NCBI GenBank assembly: GCA_039184415.1
Contig: JBCDBB010000077.1
Coordinates: forward strand, 1 to 18,604
Direction of reading: 5' to 3'
From: JANSYP01 sp039184415
Lineage (GTDB): Bacteria > Pseudomonadota > Alphaproteobacteria > Rhodobacterales > Rhodobacteraceae
Length of the DNA stretch: 18,604 bases
Each line of letters opens with the position of its first letter. Position 1 is the first letter of the stretch. A model generated the notes under the pieces. It had not been told where the DNA came from. It did no database searches and saw only the letters and a list, made by a program, of their open reading frames with translations. The position numbers and the translations under genes are program-made. Shown here in pieces: positions 1-7,258 of the stretch.

Positions 1-102
1 GCCGCAGGCGTCACGCTTTTCCTGCTGCCGGTCATGGTCTTCACGATCCTGCTGCGCAAGCATCTGCTCAGGGGCATCACATTCGGAGCGGTGCGGAAAT
101 GA
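1..102 (+). CDS. ABC sugar transporter permease, C-terminal end (partial)
   Basis: Only the last 33 residues are inside the window; the frame is open from base 1 and stops at TGA 100-102. The visible part is a hydrophobic helix (about residues 5-18) followed by a basic tail of the form RKHLLRGITFGAVRK. This tail is typical of the inner-membrane permeases of CUT1 carbohydrate ABC transporters (MalG/UgpE type), where an R-G-hydrophobic-x-x-G-A-V-(K/R) end follows the last helix. That family assignment is from memory of the tail, not from a domain. The position directly upstream of two MalK-type ATPases agrees with it. The partner permease and the periplasmic binding protein would be expected further upstream, outside the window. 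Confidence 0.75.
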   Translation, partial: AAGVTLFLLPVMVFTILLRKHLLRGITFGAVRK

Positions 103-203
103 TGAGCCTCGCCCTGACCCAAACTGCGGAACGCACCGACTTAAAACCGAAGCAACGCCGACGCGATACAGACGTCGTCTTGCGCTGCGGAGCGGACCGA
201 TGA
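99..203 (+). CDS. Possible 34-residue ORF filling the gap between permease and small membrane protein
   Basis: An ATG at 99-101 (a second ATG follows at 102) opens a frame of 34 codons ending at TGA 201-203. It overlaps the permease stop by ATGA (99-102) and the next gene's start by ATGA (200-203), so it fills the otherwise empty gap exactly. A GGAG at 85-88 lies 10 bases upstream. The predicted peptide starts MMSLALTQT and has a basic middle (KPKQRRR). I recognise no family. Against it are the very short length, a TTA codon that is rare in such GC-rich genomes, and no hydrophobic or structured segment. It may be a coupling leader peptide, a real microprotein, or chance. Confidence 0.25.
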   Translation: MMSLALTQTAERTDLKPKQRRRDTDVVLRCGADR

Positions 204-388
204 GCGGCTTTCTCGAACGCCTGATCCGGCTCCGCCGCGGGCCGTGGGAGATGGTCGCCTCCATCCTCATCGGGCTAGGCGTGGTGATGCTGATGCAACC
301 CTTCGTGATGTGGTTTTACACCTACAGCTTCATCGTCATTCTGACCGGTACGGTGATGTTTCTCATCGTCAGCCATTTCCCGGAGTGA
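200..388 (+). CDS. Small two-helix membrane protein of the sugar ABC operon (62 aa)
   Basis: The start ATG at 200 has GGAG at 189-192, seven bases upstream. The 62-residue product has a short basic N-terminus (RLIRLRR, about 8-14), then two hydrophobic segments at about residues 18-36 and 41-58 separated by a YTYS turn. It is most likely an inner-membrane hairpin. The gene sits between the permease and the ATPases and overlaps the next gene by GTGA, so it is probably made together with the transporter. A small membrane subunit is also known from the Rhizobium glycerol ABC transporter (DUF2160, GlpU), but the sequence here does not look like DUF2160 to me. A role as accessory subunit is inference from position only. 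Confidence 0.72.
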   Translation: MSGFLERLIRLRRGPWEMVASILIGLGVVMLMQPFVMWFYTYSFIVILTGTVMFLIVSHFPE

Positions 389-768
389 GCGCGTTGGAGT
401 TTCAGTCCCTATGCCCCATTCTCCCGTCCAGGGATCTGGCGGAGACCCGCGCATTCTATGATGCGGTCGGGTTCCAAACCGAGGGCGTCTTTCCCGATTT
501 CGGCTACATGATCCTGCGCCGCGACGGCGCGGAGCTGCACTTCTGTCAGAGCGCGGATCTGACGCCGGCCGACAATTCTCATGGCGGCTATCTGCGCTGC
601 CCGGAGGTGGAGAGCCTGTCAAATCACCTGATCAGCTTGGACATCCCGACCGAGGGCATTCCCCGGTTCCGGTCCGCCCATGACACCCCCTGGGGCATGC
701 GCGAAACCTGGTGGGTCGATCCCAGCGGCAATTTCATCCGGGCGGGAGCGTTTCCGCAAGATGGCTGA
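385..768 (+). CDS. VOC superfamily protein, bleomycin-resistance/glyoxalase type (127 aa)
   Basis: I chose GTG 385 because it overlaps the previous stop (GTGA 385-388) and gives a full VOC domain. The ORF is open upstream to 244, but that part overlaps the membrane protein gene. The domain shows PSRDLAETRAFYDAVGF near the N-terminus, ELHF in the middle, and PWGMRETWWVDPSGNFIRAG near the C-terminus. The PWGMRE...DPxGN signature is typical of the bleomycin-resistance (Ble) branch, which binds ligand in a dimer cleft and usually without a catalytic metal. The stop overlaps the next gene by 8 bases. A VOC gene inside an ABC transporter operon is unusual. It could bind a sugar or toxic by-product, but the sequence does not tell which. 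Confidence 0.85.
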   Translation: MSALEFQSLCPILPSRDLAETRAFYDAVGFQTEGVFPDFGYMILRRDGAELHFCQSADLTPADNSHGGYLRCPEVESLSNHLISLDIPTEGIPRFRSAHDTPWGMRETWWVDPSGNFIRAGAFPQDG

Positions 769-1855
769 AATCGTGATCAAAAACCTCCGCAAGGAGTTCG
801 GCGACTTCACCGCGGTGCAGTCCTCCTCCTTCACCATTGGCGATGGCGAGTTCTTCATGCTGCTCGGCCCCTCGGGATGCGGCAAGACGACGACCCTGCG
901 GATGATCGCGGGACTGGAAATTCCGACGGCGGGCGAAATTCTGATCGATGGCGAGGATGTGGCGCAGCGCCCGGCGCGCGACCGCGACATCGCCTTTGTC
1001 TTTCAGATGTTCGCGCTCTACCCGCACATGATTGTCCGCCGCAACTTTGCCTACCCGCTGGTCTCCCTGGGGCTGTGCCGGCGCGAGGCCAACGCCCGCG
1101 TCGACGAGGTCGCCCGCATCCTCGACATCGCCGATATCCTGAACCGGCCCGTGGGCGGGCTGTCCGGCGGGGACCGCCAGCGCGTGGCCCTCGGGCGCGC
1201 CATCGTGCGCGACCCCAAGGCCTTTCTGATGGATGAGCCCCTCGGCGCGCTCGATGCGGAGTTCCGCGAACGCATGGCCGAAGAGCTGCGCGCGCTTCAC
1301 GACCGGATGGGCGCGACGACGGTGTACGTCACCCATGACCAGCTCGAAGCGATGCAGATGGGCGACAAGATTGTTGTAATGAATCATGGTGTTGTGGAGC
1401 AGTTCGGAGAACCCCAGGATATCTATGACAAGCCCGCCACGATGTTCGTGGCCGATTTCATCGGCTCTCCGGCGATGAATTTCCTCCCCTTCTCCGGACA
1501 TGTTGAACCTGGCGCGACCAGGGCCGATCTGGGCGTCGCAACCGTTGCCATCCCGCGTCAGCACGAGGCCGCCGCGGGCGATCTGGTGCTCGGCGTCCGG
1601 CCCGAGCATGTCCGGCTCTCCGACAGCGGCGCGCTTCGGGGCGAGGTGCTGGCCAGCGAATATCTCGGCACGACCCAGATCGTCAGCCTGGAAACAGCCC
1701 ATGGCCCGCTGAAGGCGCGTGTGCCCTCGACCGAAACCCTGCGCGCCGGTGAACCCGTGGGGCTCGAATTCACAGCCTCCACCCTGACGCTCTTCGAGGC
1801 CGAGAGCGGCCGGGCGCTCCGCTCGGACCTCAATGCGGAGGTCCTCCATGGCTGA
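761..1855 (+). CDS. ABC transporter ATP-binding protein, CUT1 (MalK/UgpC-like), first of a pair (364 aa)
   Basis: This is a cytoplasmic ATPase that powers the sugar importer. The Walker A motif GPSGCGKTT is at residues 36-44, the Q-loop Gln at 82 (FQMFALYPHM), the signature LSGGD at 134-138, followed by Walker B with LMDEP and the H-loop THDQLEAM. A C-terminal TOBE-type regulatory part includes GVRPEHVRL, and the length (364) fits the MalK family. ATG 761 overlaps the VOC stop by ATGGCTGA; the frame is open to about 680, but the earlier part lies inside the VOC gene. Two positions differ from the usual MalK consensus: Asp instead of Gln/Glu after SGG, and Met after the Q-loop Gln. I recall both from rhizobial sugar ATPases, so they are probably subfamily traits. 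The likely partner is the next ATPase, as a heterodimer. Confidence 0.93.
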   Translation: MAEIVIKNLRKEFGDFTAVQSSSFTIGDGEFFMLLGPSGCGKTTTLRMIAGLEIPTAGEILIDGEDVAQRPARDRDIAFVFQMFALYPHMIVRRNFAYPLVSLGLCRREANARVDEVARILDIADILNRPVGGLSGGDRQRVALGRAIVRDPKAFLMDEPLGALDAEFRERMAEELRALHDRMGATTVYVTHDQLEAMQMGDKIVVMNHGVVEQFGEPQDIYDKPATMFVADFIGSPAMNFLPFSGHVEPGATRADLGVATVAIPRQHEAAAGDLVLGVRPEHVRLSDSGALRGEVLASEYLGTTQIVSLETAHGPLKARVPSTETLRAGEPVGLEFTASTLTLFEAESGRALRSDLNAEVLHG

Positions 1856-2843
1856 GGTCCGGCTGAGCAGTGTGACCAAGCGTTTCAGGCAGACCCTCGC
1901 ACTTGACAGCGTCGATCTGACCGTGCCGGACGGGGCGTTCTTTGTGCTGCTCGGACCCACCGGTGCGGGTAAGACCACGACCCTGCGGCTGATTGCGGGG
2001 CTCGATCGTCCCGACGCCGGCACCATCACCATAGGCGGGCGCGATGTCGTCGGTGAAACCCCGGCGCAGCGCGATGTGGCGATGGTGTTCCAGCAGTATT
2101 CGCTCTACCCCCACATGAGCGTGCGCGACAATCTCGCCTTCCCGCTCCGCTCTCCGATCCTGCGCACGCCCGAAGACATGGTCGCGGCCAAGGTCGCTGA
2201 GGTCGCGGAAACCCTGCGCATCACCCACAAGCTCGACAACAAGGCCACGGAACTGTCGGGCGGCGAGATGCAGCGCGTGTCGATCGGCCGGGCGCTGGTC
2301 CGCGATCCTGCGATTTACCTGATGGATGAGCCCTTGAGTTCGCTCGACGCAAAGCTCCGCAGCGAGCTCCGGGTGGAGCTCAAACGCATCCATGCCTCCC
2401 TCGGCGCAACGCTGCTTTACGTCACCCACGACCAGACGGAGGCCATGACCATGGCCAGCCATGTCGGCGTGCTGGATGAAGGCCGGTTGGTGCAGGTCGG
2501 GACCCCGCGCGAGATCTATGAAAACCCGGTGAGTGTCGCCGTCGCCGCCCGGCTTGGGTTGCCGCGGATCAACACGCTGCCTGCGGCGCTTTTCGGTTCC
2601 GCCCCGTCGAACGCCACCACAATCGGGCTGCGTCCGGAGCATATCGCGGAAGGCGAAGGGCGCGAAGCCAGCGTCGTCCGGGTGGAGCATCTGGGCGACC
2701 AGACCCGGCTGCACCTGCAGCTCGACGGCCACGACATTGTCACGCTGACCGATGTGCACACCCCCCTGCGCGGCGGCGAGACCATCGCCATCGCCCCGCG
2801 CGACCCGCTCTATTTCGACGCCGAAGGGCGCCGCATCGCCTGA
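1848..2843 (+). CDS. ABC transporter ATP-binding protein, CUT1, second of the pair (331 aa)
   Basis: The start ATG 1848 is preceded by GGAGG at 1837-1841 with a six-base spacer. An in-frame ATG at 1833 is less likely because its ribosome-binding context is poor. The gene overlaps the first ATPase by ATGGCTGA, the same 8-base overlap seen at 761-768. Walker A is GPTGAGKTT (36-44), the Q-loop is FQQYSLYPHM, the signature LSGGEMQRVSIGRA is canonical, Walker B ends LMDEP and the H-loop is THDQTEAM. A short TOBE region follows (IGLRPEHI). The protein is about 30 residues shorter than its neighbour and clearly not a recent copy. Paired non-identical ATPases in one operon suggest a heterodimeric motor, as in the glycerol GlpST system. 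The substrate is unknown; the downstream genes point to xylose or a related pentose. Confidence 0.92.
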   Translation: MAEVRLSSVTKRFRQTLALDSVDLTVPDGAFFVLLGPTGAGKTTTLRLIAGLDRPDAGTITIGGRDVVGETPAQRDVAMVFQQYSLYPHMSVRDNLAFPLRSPILRTPEDMVAAKVAEVAETLRITHKLDNKATELSGGEMQRVSIGRALVRDPAIYLMDEPLSSLDAKLRSELRVELKRIHASLGATLLYVTHDQTEAMTMASHVGVLDEGRLVQVGTPREIYENPVSVAVAARLGLPRINTLPAALFGSAPSNATTIGLRPEHIAEGEGREASVVRVEHLGDQTRLHLQLDGHDIVTLTDVHTPLRGGETIAIAPRDPLYFDAEGRRIA

Positions 2844-2855
2844 GGAGACAGAACC

Positions 2856-4493
2856 ATGCAGCAATTCATCAACAGCAAGGAGACGCTCGTCACCGAGGCC
2901 ATCGACGGGGTGCTGCGGACCGCGGGCGGACGGCTCGCGCGGCTCGACGGCTACCCGCATATCAAGGTCGTCACCCGCACAGACTGGGACGCCTCCAAGG
3001 TGGCACTCGTCTCGGGCGGCGGCTCGGGACACGAGCCCGCCCATGCGGGCTTTGTCGGCCAGGGGATGCTGACTGCTGCGGTCTGCGGCGACGTCTTTGC
3101 CTCGCCGTCGGTCGATGCAGTACTGGCCGGGATCCTCGCCGTGACCGGCAAGGCGGGCTGCCTGCTGATCGTCAAGAACTATACCGGCGACCGGCTCAAT
3201 TTCGGGCTGGCTGCCGAGCGCGCGCGCGCGCGCGGGCTCAAGGTCGCCATGGTCGTCGTCGACGATGATGTGGCGCTGCCCGACCTGCCCCAGGCACGCG
3301 GCGTGGCCGGGACGCTCTTTGTGCACAAGATTGCGGGCGCGTTGGCCGACCAGGGGGCCGATCTTGAAACGGTGACCGGCGCCGCGGAACGGGTGATCGG
3401 CGGCCTGGCCTCCATCGGGATGTCGCTCGACACCTGCACGGTGCCCGGTTCGCCCAAGGAGGCCCGGATCGAACCGGGCAAGGCGGAGCTGGGGCTCGGC
3501 ATCCATGGCGAGGCCGGGGTGGAGCAGGTCGATTTCGCCGGTGCCCGCGCGGCGATGGACATGGTCGTCGACCGGCTCGCATCGGGCGTCGGACCGGGGC
3601 CGCATGTGGCGCTTTTGAACAATCTGGGTGGAGCGACACCCCTGGAGATGTCGGTCCTGGCCGAGGAACTCGCGCGCTCGAAACTGGGCGAGCAGGTCAG
3701 ATGGCTCGTGGGTCCTGCGCCGCTGATGACCTCGCTCGACATGCAGGGCTTCTCGGTCTCGCTCCTGCCCGTCAGCAAGGCCGATGAGGCCGCCCTTTTG
3801 GCGCCCGTCGCGCCCTGGGCCTGGCCGGGTTGCCTGCCGGTCAGCAGCGCCGAGGTGCTGCCCCTGCCGGACGGGCTGACGCCGATCCCGCCGATGCCGT
3901 CGCGCGATCCTGCGACCGCCGATTTCCTGAAGTCCTGCTGCGCCATCCTGATTGCGGCGGACGCTGATCTGAACGCGCTCGATGCGAAGTCGGGCGATGG
4001 CGATACGGGCTCGACTCTCGCCGGCGCGGCGCGGTCCCTGGTCGACGCGATGGACAGGTTGCCACTGGCCGACCACACACAACTCTACCGTGCGATCGGG
4101 CAGGAATTGAGCCAGACCATGGGAGGGTCTTCGGGCGTGTTGCTGGCAATCTTCTTTGCCGCCGCAGGGGACGCGTCGGCCGCGGGACAGGACCATGTCG
4201 GCGCGCTTCGCGCCGGGCTGGACCGGATCCGGCAGGTCGGCGGCGCAGCACCGGGTGACCGTACCATGATCGATGCGCTGGCTCCCGCGCTGGAGGCTTT
4301 GCCGAGCGGCATGGCCGACGCCGCATCGGCAGCACGCAAAGGTGCGGAGATGACCGCGACGATCACTCGGGCGCGCGCCGGCAGGGCGACCTATCTCACC
4401 GCCGACAAGCTCGCCGGCCATAACGACCCCGGCGCCGAGGCCGTCGCCCGCCTGTTCGAGCATCTCGCCGCCAGGCTGGAGGTTGCAGAATGA
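2856..4493 (+). CDS. Fused DhaK-DhaL dihydroxyacetone kinase family protein (545 aa)
   Basis: The family phosphorylates dihydroxyacetone or related short ketoses in the cytoplasm. The DhaK half (about 1-330) has SGGGSGHEP at 53-61 with His59, Asp112 in NYTGDRLNF, and His217 in GLGIHGEAG. These match the substrate-binding residues and the covalent hemiaminal His of the family. The DhaL half (about 345-545) has GDGDTG at 380-385, the nucleotide/Mg aspartates, and TMGGSSGVLLAIFF. A single chain with both halves is the layout of ATP-dependent rather than PTS-dependent kinases. GGAG at 2844-2847 precedes ATG 2856. The gene lies 12 bases after the second ATPase and before xylB. Characterised relatives also act on D- or L-erythrulose (DerK, LerK), so the true substrate is open. 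Confidence 0.93.
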   Translation: MQQFINSKETLVTEAIDGVLRTAGGRLARLDGYPHIKVVTRTDWDASKVALVSGGGSGHEPAHAGFVGQGMLTAAVCGDVFASPSVDAVLAGILAVTGKAGCLLIVKNYTGDRLNFGLAAERARARGLKVAMVVVDDDVALPDLPQARGVAGTLFVHKIAGALADQGADLETVTGAAERVIGGLASIGMSLDTCTVPGSPKEARIEPGKAELGLGIHGEAGVEQVDFAGARAAMDMVVDRLASGVGPGPHVALLNNLGGATPLEMSVLAEELARSKLGEQVRWLVGPAPLMTSLDMQGFSVSLLPVSKADEAALLAPVAPWAWPGCLPVSSAEVLPLPDGLTPIPPMPSRDPATADFLKSCCAILIAADADLNALDAKSGDGDTGSTLAGAARSLVDAMDRLPLADHTQLYRAIGQELSQTMGGSSGVLLAIFFAAAGDASAAGQDHVGALRAGLDRIRQVGGAAPGDRTMIDALAPALEALPSGMADAASAARKGAEMTATITRARAGRATYLTADKLAGHNDPGAEAVARLFEHLAARLEVAE

Positions 4494-4520
4494 CCCGAGC
4501 GGCCGGAAAGGTAGGGACGT

Positions 4521-5960
4521 ATGTATCTGGGGCTTGATCTTGGCACCTCGGGTCTGAAGGGCGTCCTGATCGATGCCGATCAGGCGCTCGTCGCCCAGGC
4601 CAGCGCGCCGCTGACCGTCAGCCGGCCCGCACCGGGCTGGTCGGAGCAGAACCCGTCGGAATGGCTCGCGGCGGCCGAAATGGTGTTGAGCGATCTTGCC
4701 GGCCAAACCAGTTTGGCCGCCGTTCGGGGGATCGGACTGTCTGGCCAGATGCACGGCGCAACGCTGCTTGATGCCTCCGACGCGGTACTCCGGCCCTGCA
4801 TCCTGTGGAACGACACGCGCGCGCACGCTGAGGCTGCGACCCGCGACGCGGACCCGGCCTTTCGGGCGGTCACCGGCAATATCGTCTTTCCCGGCTTCAC
4901 CGCGCCCAAGCTCGATTGGGTGCGCGCCCACGAGCCCGCGCATTGGGACGCATGCGCGACCGTTCTGCTGCCGAAGGACTACCTGCGTCTGTGGCTCACC
5001 GGCGACCGGGTGAGCGAGATGTCGGACGCCGCCGGAACGGCCTGGTTCGACACTGGCGCGCGCGACTGGTCCGACGATCTGCTGAGCCGTTGCGGGCTGA
5101 GTCGCGCGCAGATGCCCGGGCTCGTCGAAGGCAGCGCGGTATCGGGCACGCTCCGTGATACCCTTGCCGACCGGTTCGGTCTGCCGGCGGGTGTGCCGGT
5201 GGCCGGCGGCGGCGGCGACAACGCGGCCTCGGCCATCGGGGTCGGCGTGGTCCGCCCGGGCGAGGCCTTCGTCTCGCTCGGAACCTCCGGCGTGCTCTTT
5301 GCGGCCGATGCCGCCTATCGGCCCGCGCCCGAAACCGCCGTTCACAGCTTCTGCCATGCTCTGCCGGGCACCTGGCACCAGATGGGCGTGATCCTGGCCG
5401 CCACCGATGCGCTGAATTGGCTGGCCCAAGTCCTGGAGGCCGACCCGGCGGCTCTGACCGAGGATCTCGGACCGCTGCAACCGCCCGGCGCGCCGGTCTT
5501 TCTGCCCTATCTCGGGGGCGAGCGCACACCGCTCAACGATGCCGCGATCCGTGGCAGCTTCGCCGGCCTCGGCCACGCAACCGACCGCGCCGCCCTGACC
5601 CGCGCGGTGCTGGAGGGCGTCTGTTTTGCGCTTGCCGATTGCCAGGACGCGCTCGCCGCCACGGGCACGCGCATCGAAAGCCTCACCGCGGTTGGCGGTG
5701 GAAGCCGTTCGGACTACTGGCTGGCCGCGCTCGCCACCGCACTCGATCAGGAGATCGCCCTGCCCGAAGGCGGCGAGGCTGGCGCAGCGTTCGGCGCGGC
5801 GCGGCTGGGGCTCATGGCCGCCACGGGCACAGGGGCCGAGACGGCCACGGCGCCGCCCATCGCCCGACGGATCGCCCCCGATCCCGCCCTGCGCGCGGCC
5901 TTTGCGGAGGGTCATGCCCGCTACCGCGCCCTCCGCGATGCCATCGGAGCCCTGTCATGA
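4521..5960 (+). CDS. xylB: Xylulokinase (479 aa)
   Basis: It phosphorylates D-xylulose to D-xylulose-5-phosphate with ATP, the second step of the xylose isomerase pathway. It is an FGGY-family kinase: LGLDLGTSGLKG at the N-terminus, LSGQMHG and LWNDTRA typical of xylulokinases, Asp233 in GGGGDNAAS (the catalytic base has the same number in E. coli XylB), SLGTSGVLF, LPYLGGERTP, and the C-terminal AVGGGSRSDYWLAALA. The length fits the family (about 480). A purine-rich GGAAAGG lies at 4505-4511 before ATG 4521. The 27-base gap after DhaKL is the largest within the operon downstream of the ATPases. The stop overlaps the xylA start by ATGA. Confidence 0.95.
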   Translation: MYLGLDLGTSGLKGVLIDADQALVAQASAPLTVSRPAPGWSEQNPSEWLAAAEMVLSDLAGQTSLAAVRGIGLSGQMHGATLLDASDAVLRPCILWNDTRAHAEAATRDADPAFRAVTGNIVFPGFTAPKLDWVRAHEPAHWDACATVLLPKDYLRLWLTGDRVSEMSDAAGTAWFDTGARDWSDDLLSRCGLSRAQMPGLVEGSAVSGTLRDTLADRFGLPAGVPVAGGGGDNAASAIGVGVVRPGEAFVSLGTSGVLFAADAAYRPAPETAVHSFCHALPGTWHQMGVILAATDALNWLAQVLEADPAALTEDLGPLQPPGAPVFLPYLGGERTPLNDAAIRGSFAGLGHATDRAALTRAVLEGVCFALADCQDALAATGTRIESLTAVGGGSRSDYWLAALATALDQEIALPEGGEAGAAFGAARLGLMAATGTGAETATAPPIARRIAPDPALRAAFAEGHARYRALRDAIGALS

Positions 5961-7258
5961 CCGGATACTTCGCCGACATTCCTCCTATCACGTTCGAAGG
6001 GCCGGAGACGGAGGCCGAGTTCGCCTTTCGCCACTACGACCCGGACGAGACAGTGCTGGGCAAGCGGATGGAAGACCATCTGCGCTTCGCTGTCGCCTGG
6101 TGGCACAGCTTCGCCTGGCCAGGCGGCGATCCGTTCGGCGGGCCGACCTTCGCGCGCCCCTGGTTTGGCGACAGCATGGACGACGCCCGCGCCAAGGCCG
6201 ACGCGGCCTTTGAGATGTTCGGGATCCTCGGTCAGCCCTTCTTCTGTTTTCACGACGCCGATATCCGCCCCGAGGCCGAGGGTTTCGCCACCAACCTCGC
6301 CCGGCTCGACGAAATGGCGGACTATATCGGCCAGCATATGGAGCGGGTGGGTACGAAACTGCTCTGGGGGACCGCGAACCTCTTCTCGCACCGCCGTTTC
6401 ATGGCAGGCGCTGCGACGAACCCCGATCCGGATGTGTTCGCCTGGTCGGCGGCCACGATCAAGGCTTGCATGGACGCGACGCACCGGCTGGGCGGGCAGA
6501 ACTACGTGCTCTGGGGCGGGCGCGAGGGCTATGAGACGCTGCTCAACACCGATCTGGGGCGCGAGGCGGACCAGGCCGGCCGCATGCTCGCCATGGTCGT
6601 CGACTACAAGCACAAAATCGGTTTTCCCGGTACGATCCTGGTGGAGCCCAAGCCCCAGGAGCCGACCAAGCACCAGTATGATTTCGACGTTGCCACGGTC
6701 TATGGCTTCCTGCGGCGCTACGGGCTCGAAGGCGAGGTCCAGCTCAATATCGAGCAGGGTCACGCGATCCTGGCCGGCCACGGTTTCGAGCATGAGCTGG
6801 CGCTGGCGGCAAGCCTTGGCGTGCTCGGCTCCATCGACATCAACCGCAATGACTACCAGTCCGGCTGGGACACCGACCAGTTCCCCAACAATGTTCCCGA
6901 AATGGCGCTAGCCTATTACGAGATCCTGCGGACGGGCGGGTTCACCACCGGCGGGACCAATTTCGATGCCAAGCTCCGGCGCCAGTCACTGGATCCGGAG
7001 GACCTGATCCTGGCCCATGTCGGCGGCATGGATGCCTGCGCGCGCGGCCTCAAGGCCGCCGCCGCGCTGCTGGAGAATGGTGCGCTGGAGACCGCGCGGC
7101 GCGACCGCTATTCCCGATGGGACCGACCTGAGGCCCAGGCCATGTTGCAAAGCGATTTGGACAGTATCAGCGCCCGTGTCCTGGCCGAGGATCTGCGCCC
7201 CGAGCCTGTGTCAGGACGCCAGGAAAGGCTGGAGAACCTCGTCAACCGCTATGTCTGA
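5957..7258 (+). CDS. xylA: Xylose isomerase (433 aa)
   Basis: It interconverts D-xylose and D-xylulose as a metal-dependent TIM-barrel enzyme. I chose ATG 5957, which overlaps the xylB stop (ATGA 5957-5960); the frame is open far upstream, but only inside xylB. All expected active-site and metal residues are present with regular spacing: His99 and Asp102 (FCFHDADI), Glu230 (VEPKPQEPTKHQYDFD), Glu266 and His269, Asp294, Asp305 and Asp307 (GWDTDQFP), Asp337 (NFDAKLRRQS). The motifs read NIEQGHAILAGH and GSIDINRND instead of the enterobacterial NIEANHATLAGH and GSIDANRGD. I recall this variant from rhizobial XylA, so it is lineage-typical. The 3' end overlaps the convergent VOC gene by 10 bases. 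Confidence 0.95.
   Translation: MTGYFADIPPITFEGPETEAEFAFRHYDPDETVLGKRMEDHLRFAVAWWHSFAWPGGDPFGGPTFARPWFGDSMDDARAKADAAFEMFGILGQPFFCFHDADIRPEAEGFATNLARLDEMADYIGQHMERVGTKLLWGTANLFSHRRFMAGAATNPDPDVFAWSAATIKACMDATHRLGGQNYVLWGGREGYETLLNTDLGREADQAGRMLAMVVDYKHKIGFPGTILVEPKPQEPTKHQYDFDVATVYGFLRRYGLEGEVQLNIEQGHAILAGHGFEHELALAASLGVLGSIDINRNDYQSGWDTDQFPNNVPEMALAYYEILRTGGFTTGGTNFDAKLRRQSLDPEDLILAHVGGMDACARGLKAAAALLENGALETARRDRYSRWDRPEAQAMLQSDLDSISARVLAEDLRPEPVSGRQERLENLVNRYV

Noticed and set aside
1830..5915. 1361-codon open frame on the - strand
   Set aside because: It runs antisense through two ATPases, the DhaKL gene and xylB, is low in complexity (Arg/Gly/Gln/His-rich) and has no family motif. It arises from GC-rich codon bias of the real genes.
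5417..5956. Upstream extension of the xylA frame
   Set aside because: It lies wholly inside xylB in another frame and is low-complexity Arg/Pro/Gly sequence. The ATGA start at 5957 gives the normal XylA length.
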